Below are positions 27,955-39,185 of a DNA stretch of 64,000 nucleotides, in pieces. Position 1 is the first letter of the stretch, and each line of letters opens with the position of its first letter. The notes beneath the pieces were generated by a model. The model was not told the origin of the DNA. It saw nothing but the letters and a program-made list of their open reading frames with translations, and made no database searches. The stretch is from an uncultured Psychroflexus sp. Its GTDB lineage: Bacteria; Bacteroidota; Bacteroidia; Flavobacteriales; Flavobacteriaceae. Location: assembly GCA_913062845.1 (NCBI GenBank), contig CAJXVZ010000010.1, forward strand, positions 1 to 64,000. The letters are read 5' to 3'. Both the position numbers and the translations under genes were made by a program.

Positions 27955-29895
27955 TTATATTTTAAAGGTCTTCTTATCAGCTTCTATTTCAGACTGGATC
28001 AAATTTACAAAATCCTCAATAGGCATTTCACCCAGATCTTCACCACCGTGTTTCCTTATTGAAACTGTCTGATTTTCAGACTCATTTTCGCCGACAATAA
28101 GCATGAAAGGGATTTTTTGAGTTTCCGCATCACGGATTTTCTTACCCATAGTTTCACTCCTGTTGTCAGAACGGGTGCGAATTTCGTGATTTTTAAGCAA
28201 TTTTAAAACATTTTGGGAATAATTTTCATATTTCTCACTGATAGATAATATGATAGCCTGTTCATTGGTTAACCAAAGCGGGAAATTACCACCTGTATGT
28301 TCAAGTAATATAGCTATAAAACGTTCCATACTGCCAAATGGTGCACGGTGGATCATCACAGGTCTGTGTAATTCATTATCACTGCCCTTGTAAGTAAGAT
28401 CGAATCTTTCCGGTAAATTGTAGTCTACCTGAATTGTTCCTAATTGCCATTCACGTTGTAGGGCATCTTTAACCATGAAGTCTAGTTTTGGACCATAAAA
28501 TGCGGCTTCACCGGTTTCAATCTTATAGTTCAGGCCTTTGTCTTTTGCGGCTTTTATGATCGCATTTTCTGCTTTTTCCCAATTTTCATCAGAGCCAATG
28601 TATTTTTCCTTGTTTTCAGGATCTCTCAAAGAGACTTGTGCCGTAAAGTTTTCAAAACCAAGCGAACCAAAGACATAAAGGACAAGGTCAATCACATTTT
28701 TGAATTCTTCGTCAAGTTGGTCTGGTGTACAGAATATGTGGGCATCATCCTGAGTAAATCCTCTTACTCTTGTTAAGCCATGCAGTTCTCCGCTTTGTTC
28801 GTATCTGTATACTGTCCCAAACTCAGCATATCGTTTAGGTAATTCTCTGTAGCTCCATGAATAGGAATTGAAAATCTCACAATGGTGAGGGCAGTTCATC
28901 GGTTTTAGCAAAAACTCTTCATCTTCCTTAGGTGTTGAAATGGGTTGAAAACTGTCTTCCCCGTATTTAGCATAGTGACCGGATGTCACATATAAATCTT
29001 TGTGACCAATATGTGGTGAAATAACCTGTTCATAACCGGCTTTCATTTGGGCATCTTTAAGGAAATTTTCTAATCTTTCCCGTAAGGCCGCGCCATTCGG
29101 TAACCATAGTGGTAAGCCCTGTCCAACCTTTTGAGAAAAAGTGAACAGCTCTAAGGCTTTACCTAACTTTCTGTGGTCTCTTTTTTTAGCTTCCTCCAAT
29201 AACTCCAGATGTTCCGTTAGCATTTTTTGCTTAGGGAATGCAATGCCATAAATTCGTGTAAGCTGTTTATTTTTTTCATCTCCTCTCCAGTATGCACCTG
29301 CAGCTGATAATAATTTTACTGCTTTTATAAAACCCGTGTTTGGAATGTGACCGCCACGGCACAAATCAGTAAAGTCGTCATGATCACAAAAAGTGATCTC
29401 GCCATCTTCAAGGTTTTCAATCAATTCTGTTTTGAATGGATTGTCTTTGTAATACGCCAGGGCATCATCTTTTGTGACTTCACGCAGTTTAAACTCGTGC
29501 TTTTGTCTTGCAGTTGCAATGATTTCTTTTTCGATCTTTGGAAATTCTTTTTCAGAAATATTTTCATTTCCAAAATCTATATCATAGTAAAATCCTTGAT
29601 CAACCGGTGGACCGATGGTCAATTTGGCTTCAGGATAAAATTTTAAAATCGCTTGTGCCATCAAATGTGCAGCTGAGTGCCATAGGGCTTTTTTACCTTC
29701 TTTACTGTCAAAAGTGTGTAAAACCAAGTCACCGTCCTGTTTTAAAGGAGTTGTAACCTCTACCGTTTTATCATTGAATGAGGCCGAAATTACATTTCTG
29801 GCTAAGCCATGACTAATGCTTTTTGCAACATCAAAGGGCGTGGATCCGTTTTCTACCTGTTTTACACTACCATCTGGTAAAGTTATATTGATCAT
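27955..29895 (-). CDS. thrS: threonyl-tRNA synthetase
   Basis: 646 residues. An N-terminal TGS domain (INITLPDGSVKQVENG) is followed by the editing domain with HSAAHLMAQAI and the later CRGGHIPNTG. The class II core has the zinc-site motif MNCPHHCEIF and GLTRVRGFTQDDAHIFC, and a C-terminal anticodon-binding domain ends the protein. It charges tRNA-Thr. First gene of the operon with infC, rpmI and rplT; a -7-like TATCTTTG lies at 29920-29913 on the minus strand. Confidence 0.98.
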   Translation of the reverse strand: MINITLPDGSVKQVENGSTPFDVAKSISHGLARNVISASFNDKTVEVTTPLKQDGDLVLHTFDSKEGKKALWHSAAHLMAQAILKFYPEAKLTIGPPVDQGFYYDIDFGNENISEKEFPKIEKEIIATARQKHEFKLREVTKDDALAYYKDNPFKTELIENLEDGEITFCDHDDFTDLCRGGHIPNTGFIKAVKLLSAAGAYWRGDEKNKQLTRIYGIAFPKQKMLTEHLELLEEAKKRDHRKLGKALELFTFSQKVGQGLPLWLPNGAALRERLENFLKDAQMKAGYEQVISPHIGHKDLYVTSGHYAKYGEDSFQPISTPKEDEEFLLKPMNCPHHCEIFNSYSWSYRELPKRYAEFGTVYRYEQSGELHGLTRVRGFTQDDAHIFCTPDQLDEEFKNVIDLVLYVFGSLGFENFTAQVSLRDPENKEKYIGSDENWEKAENAIIKAAKDKGLNYKIETGEAAFYGPKLDFMVKDALQREWQLGTIQVDYNLPERFDLTYKGSDNELHRPVMIHRAPFGSMERFIAILLEHTGGNFPLWLTNEQAIILSISEKYENYSQNVLKLLKNHEIRTRSDNRSETMGKKIRDAETQKIPFMLIVGENESENQTVSIRKHGGEDLGEMPIEDFVNLIQSEIEADKKTFKI

Positions 29896-30041
29896 GAATT
29901 TTAAAATTTGGGCAAAGATAATTAAGAGAAACTTATTGATGAATTGAGAACCTATTTAATTTGTATCAAATGATGATATTACAGAAAAGCTAATGTCCAA
30001 TTTATTTTATATTTGTTGATGACACATTGAATGGAGTTTAC

Positions 30042-32017
30042 TTGAAAAGATATTGTTTTACCATATTATTATTTATCAGTTTTTTTTGCCTGAATGAAAT
30101 ATCAGCACAAGATGTCATTGTATCTTCTACTAAACTAGATCAAAACACAAAGGGTGAAAGCTTAAATCAGCTTAATTATAAGCCTTCAAAAGATGGCGTA
30201 TTAAAATTCGATAATGGAAACTGGGTAACTGTCAAACTTGATATTCCCGGCGCTTTGGCGCAAGATGATAATTTTATTCATCTCTCTTATTCACTTTTAG
30301 ATACCATAGAGCTCTGGACAAAAGATAGGAATGGTAAACTTAAAATGCAGACTCAGACAGGACAAGCTTTTAAATTTAATACCAGGCCTTATGCCAGTAC
30401 AGATTTTGTGTTTCCTGTATCTCAAAATATTCAGGATTATTATTTTAGGATTTATAGTTCTAAGCCAATAGTTATTCCAATAGACGTTGTTAAAAACGAC
30501 AAACTCATAGAAAGATTAACACTTAAGGACTATTTGTACGGTATATTTTCCGGTATTATACTCGTGATGTTTCTCTATAATTTTGTGCTTTATTTTCTAA
30601 CGCGAGACAAAAGCTATGCTTATTACGTAACTTATCTTTTTACTTTAATCTTTGCTCAGCTTGCGTTGTTTGGCTACACTGATCGATATATAACTTATGA
30701 CTGACCTTTAATAAACAGTAAATTCACCTTAATTTCTGCTGCATTTGTTGTAGTTGCTACGGTGTTTTTATCATAAATTTTTTAAACCTAAGACAAAAGC
30801 TTCCTAAATACGCAAAGTTACTCTATGCTATACATTTGCTTGTAGCTTTTGGTGTTTTATGCCTGATTTTGGATTGGGATGTTCTGGCTTTTCATTGGAT
30901 CAACCTCACTGCGCTCTACGGCTCTTTTATTGACTTGATTGCCTCAGTAAAATTGACTTTAAGAGGCTACAGACCGGCAAAGATATTTCTTCTGGCCTGG
31001 TTGATATTTTTGATTAGTGTTATCATTTTTGCCTTGATGAATATAGGAGTCTTGCCTTATCGGTGGTATTTTCAGGCTTCTATGACATTTGGATCTGCAA
31101 TCGAAGCCGTTTTACTTTCTATAGCTTTAGCGGAAAAGATTAATAGCTTAAGAAGACAAAATGAGGCTTCTCAAAAGAAAAACCTGGAAATGGCAAAAGA
31201 AAACGCAAGAATAATCAATGAGCAAAATATAATTTTGGATCAAAAGGTTCAACTGAGAACAAAAGAGTTGCAAAGGTCTAATAAAGAATTAAAAATAGCC
31301 CTGAATGATTTAAAGGCTACTCAATCCCAACTCATTGAATCTGAAAAAATGGCTTCATTAGGAATTCTGACTGCTGGTATAGCTCATGAATTAAATAACC
31401 CTCTTAATTATATTCATGGCGGAATAAGAGTAATATATCAGGAACTCGAAAAGTCTAATGGCATAAATGAAGAAGAATTAAAAGAATACCTGAGTTGGAT
31501 AAAATCAGGGGAAGAACGTGCAACAAAAATTGTAAAAAGCTAAAATAGCTACAGTAGAACGGGTAAGGGTTCGAAGGAATCATGTGATATGCATAAGATC
31601 ATTGAGGATTGCCTTTTGATTATGCAACATAAGATTGTTGGAGAGATCAGCATTATAAAGGAATTTAAAGATAAAGTTTGTCTTGTCCATGCTAATATTG
31701 GTGAATTACAACAGGTGATATTAAATCTTCTAAGCAATGCTCTGGATTTTATTGATGATCATGGTATTATTAGGATCAAAACCCTGAATGAGGCTGATAA
31801 ATGCACAATATGTATTGAAGACAATGGCTCTGGTATACCAAAAGAGCATCTCAATAAGGTTTTTGAACCATTCTTTACAACAAAAACCTTTGGACAAGGA
31901 ACAGGCCTGGGTTTATCTATGGTTTATTCAATCATAAAAAAACACCATGGAGAGATAAAAATAGAATCTGAGGTGGATCAAGGTACAAAAGTAACCTTGT
32001 CAATTCCAAATGAATAA
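30042..32017 (+). pseudogene. broken 7TMR-DISM sensor histidine kinase
   Basis: One kinase can be read across three lesions. It begins with a signal peptide (KRYCFTILLFISFFCLNEIS) on a TTG codon where ATG would be expected. An extracellular sensor domain and transmembrane helices follow. TGA at 30702-30704 interrupts [14 protein letters not shown] (most likely a former Trp TGG). A one-base loss near 30773 shifts the frame inside [17 protein letters not shown] at 31541-31543 interrupts IVKS-NSYSRTGKGSKE (likely a former Leu TTA). Between them are the HisKA box [12 protein letters not shown] and the HATPase motifs EDNGSGIP and GQGTGLGLS. With all three lesions no active kinase can be made. Confidence 0.88.
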
Positions 32018-32104
32018 TTCATGAAATTCAGCTGAAGGTATTTCAGGATTTTTACCAGTTTAGAAAACGGCTATTGATAATAGTGAAGACTTTTGTTCAA
32101 GGAC

Positions 32105-32926
<822 letters not shown>

Positions 32927-34240
32927 CTAATCATAACGATGAATCTTAGCCCCGATGGCCTTTAAACGTTCATCTATATTTTCGTACCCACGGTCTATTT
33001 GCTCAATATTGTGAATGGTGGAAGTTCCTTTGGCTGAAAGTGCAGCAATAAGTAAAGAAATTCCCGCTCTGATATCCGGACTGGTCATGGTTGTCGCTTT
33101 AAGCTGAGATTTGAAATCGTGACCTATAACCGTAGCCCTATGTGGGTCACACAAAATGATCTTAGCGCCCATGTCTATTAATTTATCAACGAAGAATAAA
33201 CGGCTTTCGAACATCTTTTGATGGATAAGCACACTGCCTCTGGCTTGTGTGGCGACTACCAGCATAATACTCAGTAAATCCGGAGTAAATCCCGGCCATG
33301 GTGCATCGGAAATATTCATTATAGAGCCGTCAATAAAGCTTTTTACCTCGTATCCTTTTTTATGTTCGGGGATAAAAATATCATCTCCCTTTTTCTGTAG
33401 TTTAATACCGAGTTTTTCAAATGTTGAAGGTATCAGGCCTAAGTTTTCCCAGCTTACATTTTTAATTGTAATCTGGCTTTTCGTCATTGCTGCAAGTCCT
33501 ATCCATGAACCAATTTCTATCATATCAGGCAAAACAATATGCGAGCAACCTTTCAATTCTTTCACGCCTGTGATACGCAGTAGATTCGAACCAATGCCTT
33601 CTATCTGAGCGCCCATCCCATTCAGCATTTTGCAGAGTTGCTGGATGTATGGTTCGCATGCGGCGTTATAAATCTCTGTTTCGCCTTCGGCAAATACAGC
33701 AGCCATTACAATATTGGCTGTACCAGTTACCGAAGCTTCCTCAAGTAACATTTTTGTACCGGTTAAGCCTTTCGGGGCTTCAACACCGTAAAATCGTTCT
33801 TCTTTATTGTAACGAAAATTAGCACCTAATTTAATAAAGCCTTCAAAATGTGTGTCAAGTCGTCGTCTACCGATCTTATCTCCACCAGGCCTTGGTATAT
33901 AACCTTTTCCAAAACGACCCAATAGAGGGCCAACAATCATTATAGAGCCTCTGAGGCCACTTCCTTCTTTTTTAAATTGATCACTTTCCAGATATTCCAG
34001 GTTAAGACTATCACTTTTAAAGGTAAAATGCCCCTTACCTAATTTTTGAATTTTTACACCCAGATTTTCAAGAATATCTATTAGTTTATTGACATCTCTG
34101 ATGTCTGGTATATTATTTATCTCCACCTTTTCAGGTGTCATTAATACAGCACATAAAATCTGTAAAGCTTCATTTTTGGCACCCTGTGGAGTTATTTCTC
34201 CTTTGAGCTGGTGACCACCTTCTATAACGAATGAACTCAT
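32927..34240 (-). CDS. murA: UDP-N-acetylglucosamine 1-carboxyvinyltransferase (MurA), Asp variant
   Basis: 437 residues. FVIEGGHQLKGEITPQGAKN is the MurA N-terminus with the conserved KN pair, and RGSIMIVGPLLGRFG the following helix. In the catalytic loop RPGGDKIG, Asp121 stands where most MurA enzymes have the Cys (Cys115 in E. coli) attacked by fosfomycin. It transfers enolpyruvate from PEP to UDP-GlcNAc, the first committed step of peptidoglycan synthesis. Its start overlaps the DUF4290 gene by 4 bases (ATGA). Confidence 0.96.
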   Translation of the reverse strand: MSSFVIEGGHQLKGEITPQGAKNEALQILCAVLMTPEKVEINNIPDIRDVNKLIDILENLGVKIQKLGKGHFTFKSDSLNLEYLESDQFKKEGSGLRGSIMIVGPLLGRFGKGYIPRPGGDKIGRRRLDTHFEGFIKLGANFRYNKEERFYGVEAPKGLTGTKMLLEEASVTGTANIVMAAVFAEGETEIYNAACEPYIQQLCKMLNGMGAQIEGIGSNLLRITGVKELKGCSHIVLPDMIEIGSWIGLAAMTKSQITIKNVSWENLGLIPSTFEKLGIKLQKKGDDIFIPEHKKGYEVKSFIDGSIMNISDAPWPGFTPDLLSIMLVVATQARGSVLIHQKMFESRLFFVDKLIDMGAKIILCDPHRATVIGHDFKSQLKATTMTSPDIRAGISLLIAALSAKGTSTIHNIEQIDRGYENIDERLKAIGAKIHRYD

Positions 34241-34869
34241 TTTCTTTGGCGTTTTCTACCTTTATTGCGATAGTTCTTTTTATATTTTTTTGAGTGATTT
34301 TGCCTTACAAGATTAGAAGATTCACTCAGAGTTTCGTCATCTGTTTTTAGACTTAATTTACCATCACTTAACTCTTCAAGATGTTTGAAAATTACGCTAT
34401 CCTTTACGGAATCCCGGTTCCAGTTCAGAAAGCATTTTTTCATGTGGTTGGCAATATTGTAGACCAGTGCTTCCTTGAGTTTACCATCTTCAACTTTTAT
34501 AGCTTCATCTATCATTAAACTGATATTGTTACCATAAAATCTGTATTTAGGATGATTTTGAGGATACTTTAAGGGTTCAGGTTTTTTAAAAATCTCTTCT
34601 CTGTCAGGCATAGGGTAAGGAGCGTTCACGTCGAGTGAAAAGTCGCTGATAATGTACAATTGGTCCCAAAGTTTTTGCTGATAATCATTAGCATCCTTGT
34701 GATTTGGGTTCATGTTGGCCATAACATCTACCACTGCATAAGCCATTTTTGTTCTTTCTTCTTTGTCTTTTTCTTCGAGACAATGTTCAACCATTTTTTG
34801 AACATGTCTTCCATACTCAGGAATCACTAGTTGATTTCTGTTTGAATTGTATTCGAGATATTCTGTCAA
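34237..34869 (-). CDS. DUF4290 protein
   Basis: 210 residues. LEYNSNRNQLVIPEYGRHVQ and the following KMVEHCLEEKDKEER match DUF4290, a Bacteroidota-specific family of unknown function usually placed before murA as here. It is helical and soluble; the C-terminal 30 residues are very basic (KKYKKNYRNKGRKRQRK), suggesting RNA or DNA contact. The only start before the in-frame TAA is TTG at 34869. It is coupled to murA by ATGA and follows the DUF493 gene after 42 bases. Confidence 0.92.
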   Translation of the reverse strand: MTEYLEYNSNRNQLVIPEYGRHVQKMVEHCLEEKDKEERTKMAYAVVDVMANMNPNHKDANDYQQKLWDQLYIISDFSLDVNAPYPMPDREEIFKKPEPLKYPQNHPKYRFYGNNISLMIDEAIKVEDGKLKEALVYNIANHMKKCFLNWNRDSVKDSVIFKHLEELSDGKLSLKTDDETLSESSNLVRQNHSKKYKKNYRNKGRKRQRK

Positions 34870-34911
34870 AATTTAATATTTAGGACTGCAATTTATAAAA
34901 TTAAAGCTAAG

Positions 34912-35199
34912 TTATAGTGAAATTACACCTTCAATTTGGTACCCAACTAATTTGTATTTTTTGATAATTTGCTCGGGAGATTCCATTTCCAACCTGATAG
35001 AGAGACTTGTGTAATTTCCTTTTGAGGATTGTTTGGTCTCAATGACAGCACCGGAATGATTAAAGAAGCCTGATATTTTATCTATTTTATCTTTTTCAGT
35101 GGGAACAATGAATTTGAAAACATATTCGCTTGGCCAGTCTGAAGTTTCTTCCAAACGCTGTTCTAATTTTTTATAAAATTCGTTTGATTTAGTGCTCAA
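34912..35199 (-). CDS. DUF493 family protein
   Basis: 95 residues. EYVFKFIVPTEKDKIDKISG and VIETKQSSKGNYTSLSIRLE fit the DUF493 (YbeD-like) ACT-type fold. Relatives are small cytoplasmic proteins of unknown, possibly regulatory, function. The only start is TTG at 35199, since a TAA lies four codons upstream. A -7-like TATATTTG is at 35221-35214 (minus). It is divergent from the ATPase-recQ-fmt operon and probably heads the DUF493-DUF4290-murA unit. Confidence 0.88.
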   Translation of the reverse strand: MSTKSNEFYKKLEQRLEETSDWPSEYVFKFIVPTEKDKIDKISGFFNHSGAVIETKQSSKGNYTSLSIRLEMESPEQIIKKYKLVGYQIEGVISL

Positions 35200-35299
35200 A
35201 ATAACTTTTTATGCAAATATAAGCCTTACTATTATTTTGGGATAGCTATCTAACCAAATATAATTAATTTGCAAAATATAATTATTAAGTAGTTTATAA

Positions 35300-35848
35300 A
35301 TGCAAAAACAGGCTAAGCTGATTCTTCTTATAGGAGCGCCATCTACTGGAAAAACTTCAGTTTTGAAGCACCTTTCGGATATTGGTTATGATTGTTTTGA
35401 AGAGATTTCAAGAGAAATTGTTCAGGAAGCCAGACAAAACGGTATATCACACTTATTTCAGAAAGAGCCTTTGCTTTTTAGTGATAAGCTTCTTGAAAAA
35501 CGTAAGGAACAATTTTATTCTGCAAAGCAAATTGACTCAAAGTTTGTTTTTATTGACCGAGGTTTGCCGGATATCACAGCCTATCTTGATATGGTAAAAA
35601 CCAGTTATCCCAGTCGTTTCACTGAGGCCAATCGGTTATATAAATACGACAAAGTCTTTTGGTTTCCTATCTGGCAGGATATTTATACGTCAGATTCTGA
35701 AAGATATGAAGATTTACGTTTGGCCACGCAGATACAACATTTTCTCATTGAGACCTACTCCGCTTTAGGATATGATTTGATTGAAGTGCCTAAGTCAAGC
35801 ATAAAAAACAGAGCAGAATTTATGCTCTCATACTTAAATGATAGATGA
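35300..35848 (+). CDS. AAA_28-type ATP-binding protein
   Basis: 182 residues. LILLIGAPSTGKTSVLKHL is the P-loop (GAPSTGKT) of the AAA_28/NadR-kinase-like family. FVFIDRGLPDITAYL gives the Walker B and lid region. The fold suggests a small-molecule kinase or NTPase; the substrate is unknown. The stop overlaps the recQ start (ATGA), so the two are translated together. First gene of a three-gene operon. Confidence 0.88.
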   Translation: MQKQAKLILLIGAPSTGKTSVLKHLSDIGYDCFEEISREIVQEARQNGISHLFQKEPLLFSDKLLEKRKEQFYSAKQIDSKFVFIDRGLPDITAYLDMVKTSYPSRFTEANRLYKYDKVFWFPIWQDIYTSDSERYEDLRLATQIQHFLIETYSALGYDLIEVPKSSIKNRAEFMLSYLNDR

Positions 35849-37743
35849 TTTCGCCCCAGGACATACTACAGAAATACTGGAAATATAATGAGTTCAGAGG
35901 TTTTCAGGAAGAAGCAATAATTTCGTGTGTGAATAACCACGATACATGTGTGTTTTTTCCAACCGGAGGAGGTAAATCTGTATGTTTTCAAATTGCCGGT
36001 TTATTGAAAAAAGGCGTCTGTCTTGTAATTTCACCTCTCATAAGTCTGATGCAGGACCAGGTTCAGGCTTTAAACAGTAAAGGTATTAAAGCAATGTACC
36101 TCAAAGGAGGATTAAGCTATAATGAAACCGGAATTATTTTTGATAATTTAAGGAATGGTGAATTCAAGTTTCTTTACTTGTCTCCTGAAAAATTACAAAA
36201 CTCTGTATTACAAGAGCGCATAAAATACTTGAATATAAGCATGGTTGCAGTAGATGAAGCACATTGCATATCACAGTGGGGACATGATTTCAGACCGGCA
36301 TTTTTAGAAGTCTCGGTCCTGAGAGACCTGCATCCTCAAGTGCCATTCATGGCATTGACAGCAACAGCCACGCCAAAGGTTCAAAAGGATATTGAAGAAC
36401 AACTAAAACTCAAAAATCCCAGGGTATTTAAATCAAGTTTTAAAAGAGATAACATAGCCATACACATAAAACAAACAGATAATAAATGGCGTGCTCTGTT
36501 AGATGAAGCAAATGCATGTAAATCCTCTGGAATAGTCTACGTGAGAAGTAGAAAAGCAACCGTTGACTATACCAGACTTTTAAATCAAAACCATAAAAGT
36601 TCTGTCGCTTTTCACGGCGGCCTTAGGAACTCAGAGAGACAGGATATTCTTGAAAAATGGCTGAGTGGAAGCTATAAAATTGTTGTAGCTACAACCGCTT
36701 TTGGTATGGGTATAGACAAACCCGATGTAGATATGATCTTTCATATAGATTTACCGGAATCACTGGAAAGCTATTATCAGGAAATAGGTAGAGCAGGTCG
36801 AAATGGTAATATGGCCAAAGCTGTTTTGACATACAACCAAACAGATTTCAAGAGATTAAAATATCAGTTTTTAGATAAAATACCGGATATAAATGCTGTA
36901 AAGCAGGTTTACAGGCATTTAATGAGCTACCTTCAAATTGCCTATGGAGAAGGTTCAGGAGAAAATTTTGGAATAGACCTGGCTCTGTTCTGTAAAAGAT
37001 ATAAATTAGATCTGAGCCTTAGTTATGAAGTTTTAAAGATTCTGGATAAATTAAGTGTAATAAGCTTAGAACAACATTATCAGATTTTTGCAAAAATCCA
37101 GATCATTATTTCACACGAACATCTCTTTGATTATTTGAGAAAATACCCCAAATACCATCGGTTTGTTACTATGATTTTACGAAATTACTCCGGAATATTT
37201 GATTTTATGACAAATATAAATTTTGCTTATTTGTCTAAATATGCAAAAATTTCTGAAAAGCAGATTATGATTCAACTCAAGGAACTTGAAGAGCAGCGCA
37301 TTATAAATTTAAAGCTCATGCAGCATGACCTGAGTTTTAAAATGCTTCAACCAAGAGAAGATGATAGGGGAATAAACATTCACTCCAAAAATATCTCGGC
37401 CTACAGAAATCAAAAAATAAAACAAATAGAGGCTGTCGTTGCCTTTATCAAGGATGGCAACATATGTTATCAGGTCAAGTTGCTGGAGTATTTCGGAGAA
37501 GTTGCTGAAAAACCTTGTGGAATATGTTCAATATGTACTTCAAATTCAATAAAAAATGATGAACTTTCTCAAAAAGAAGTTGAAAGTAAAATTCTGAAAA
37601 TACTTAAAGAAGAGCGTATTACCTCTGCGGATATTGCTAAAAAAATTGATACAAGCAGCGAAGTAATATTTTTGGTGCTGGAAAAATTACTCGAAAAAAA
37701 TGAAGTGGAATTAACTTCAAATAATTTATATAAAAAGATATGA
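35845..37743 (+). CDS. recQ: ATP-dependent DNA helicase RecQ
   Basis: 632 residues. Walker A PTGGGKS (39-45), DEAH box (137-140) followed by CISQWGHDFRPAF, the arginine-finger motif EIGRAGRNG, and a zinc-binding CGICSIC near 550. It has a winged-helix-like region but no obvious HRDC domain, so it is a short RecQ. It unwinds DNA in repair and recombination. Overlaps the ATPase gene upstream and fmt downstream by 4 bases each. Confidence 0.96.
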   Translation: MISPQDILQKYWKYNEFRGFQEEAIISCVNNHDTCVFFPTGGGKSVCFQIAGLLKKGVCLVISPLISLMQDQVQALNSKGIKAMYLKGGLSYNETGIIFDNLRNGEFKFLYLSPEKLQNSVLQERIKYLNISMVAVDEAHCISQWGHDFRPAFLEVSVLRDLHPQVPFMALTATATPKVQKDIEEQLKLKNPRVFKSSFKRDNIAIHIKQTDNKWRALLDEANACKSSGIVYVRSRKATVDYTRLLNQNHKSSVAFHGGLRNSERQDILEKWLSGSYKIVVATTAFGMGIDKPDVDMIFHIDLPESLESYYQEIGRAGRNGNMAKAVLTYNQTDFKRLKYQFLDKIPDINAVKQVYRHLMSYLQIAYGEGSGENFGIDLALFCKRYKLDLSLSYEVLKILDKLSVISLEQHYQIFAKIQIIISHEHLFDYLRKYPKYHRFVTMILRNYSGIFDFMTNINFAYLSKYAKISEKQIMIQLKELEEQRIINLKLMQHDLSFKMLQPREDDRGINIHSKNISAYRNQKIKQIEAVVAFIKDGNICYQVKLLEYFGEVAEKPCGICSICTSNSIKNDELSQKEVESKILKILKEERITSADIAKKIDTSSEVIFLVLEKLLEKNEVELTSNNLYKKI

Positions 37744-38687
37744 GAAACCTAAGAATCCTATTTATGGGCACGCCAGAATTTTCCGTACCTATGTTAGAAG
37801 CTATTTATAAGTCAAAATATAAGCTGGTTGGTGTTGTAACTGTAGAGGATAAACCAGCTGGAAGAGGAAGAAAAATCAAGGCCTCTGCGGTTAAAGAGTA
37901 TGCTGTAAAACAAGGTATCACTGTCCTTCAACCAAAAAACTTAAAGTCCGATGAGTTTTTGGTGGAAATTAAAGAGTTAAACCCAAATCTTATTGTCGTT
38001 GTGGCTTTCAGGATGCTTCCCAGGCAGATATGGGAATTTCCGGAATATGGTACATTTAATCTTCATGCTTCTTTATTGCCTCAATACCGTGGAGCAGCTC
38101 CAATAAATTGGGCAATAATGAACGGAGAATCAAAAACAGGATTAACGACATTTTTTATTGATGACAAAATTGATACCGGCGAAATTATAGACAGTGTTGA
38201 TTTAAAAATTGAGCATGAAGACAATTTGGAAAGTGTATACAACAAAATGATTCCTACAGGTGTAGAACTTGTTTTAAAGACCATTAGGGATATTGAACAT
38301 AATGTAGTAAAACCTAAAAAACAGAATCAAAGTGATGATTTGAAAATTGCACCTAAACTTAACAGGGATAATACGAGGATTAATTGGCAAAGCAGTGCAA
38401 AAGCAATCTATGATTTTGTGAGAGGACTTTCACCATATCCTTTGGCATGGACCAACATAATCTCCGGAGACCAGACAATTTCATCAAAAATTGCCAAAGT
38501 TGATTATTCGATCATAACACATAGTTATCCTGTCGGTAAAATCATAGAAAAGGATAAATCTCTTTTTGTAGCTGTAAATGATGGTTTAGTAGAAATATTA
38601 GAACTCAAATTATCAGGAAAAAAACTAATGAAGACCAGGGATTTGCTCAATGGTTTTAAGTTGGAAAACGACTCTAAAGTACTTTAA
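37740..38687 (+). CDS. fmt: methionyl-tRNA formyltransferase
   Basis: 315 residues. The N-terminal Rossmann domain has FMGTPEFSVPMLEAI; the catalytic part shows FNLHASLLPQYRGAAPINWA with N107 and H109, then DTGEIID with the third catalytic residue. A C-terminal OB-fold domain follows. It formylates initiator Met-tRNA. Its ATG overlaps the recQ stop, so it is translationally coupled to recQ. Confidence 0.97.
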   Translation: MRNLRILFMGTPEFSVPMLEAIYKSKYKLVGVVTVEDKPAGRGRKIKASAVKEYAVKQGITVLQPKNLKSDEFLVEIKELNPNLIVVVAFRMLPRQIWEFPEYGTFNLHASLLPQYRGAAPINWAIMNGESKTGLTTFFIDDKIDTGEIIDSVDLKIEHEDNLESVYNKMIPTGVELVLKTIRDIEHNVVKPKKQNQSDDLKIAPKLNRDNTRINWQSSAKAIYDFVRGLSPYPLAWTNIISGDQTISSKIAKVDYSIITHSYPVGKIIEKDKSLFVAVNDGLVEILELKLSGKKLMKTRDLLNGFKLENDSKVL

Positions 38688-38762
38688 TCTATAGAAAAGT
38701 GTCTTAAGTGTTAATAAAAAGTTAAATTATTTAACAATATATTAGATTTATGCTTCAAAGTC

Positions 38763-38792
38763 TTGCATAGGTTGATATTACGTATAAATTTG
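38763..38792 (+). promoter_or_regulatory. promoter of hup
   Basis: TTG (38763-38765), 19 bases, TAAATTTG (38785-38792): an exact fit to the Bacteroidota consensus, 40 bases before the ATG. Confidence 0.75.
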
Positions 38793-38832
38793 TAGATGAA
38801 TTTTTGTATAAATAAATCCTAAAACAATTATT

Positions 38833-39105
38833 ATGAACAAAACAAACTTAATTGATGCTATGGCAGAAGATGCTGGTGTATCAAAGGCAGCGGCTAAAAA
38901 GGCTTTAGAATCATTTTTAAACCATGTGGAAGGTGCATTGGCAAAAGGTGATCGTGTGTCTTTAGTAGGTTTCGGATCTTGGTCTGTTTCTAAAAGAGCA
39001 GCCCGTGAAGGTAGAAATCCACAAACAGGAAAAACTATCAAAATTGCAGCTAAAAATGTTGTAAAGTTTAAAGCTGGTTCTGAATTACAGAAAGCAGTAA
39101 ATTAG
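38833..39105 (+). CDS. hup: HU family DNA-binding protein
   Basis: 90 residues. MNKTNLIDAMAEDAGVSKAA is the HU dimer helix region, VSLVGFGSWSV the strand turn, and GRNPQTGKTIKIAA the DNA-binding arm with its NP tip. HU bends and packs DNA. It is a single-gene unit with a consensus promoter and a strong terminator, consistent with high expression. Confidence 0.98.
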   Translation: MNKTNLIDAMAEDAGVSKAAAKKALESFLNHVEGALAKGDRVSLVGFGSWSVSKRAAREGRNPQTGKTIKIAAKNVVKFKAGSELQKAVN

Positions 39106-39130
39106 TCTAAGACCTGATTTAAAACATTTA

Positions 39131-39160
39131 AGGCCTTATTTTTAATAAGGTCTTTTTTTT
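39131..39160 (+). terminator. terminator of hup
   Basis: AGGCCTTATT (39131-39140) pairs with AATAAGGTCT (39144-39153, one G-T pair) and runs into eight T. Confidence 0.85.
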
Positions 39161-39185
39161 GTACTTTTAATTTTAAATATAGTGT

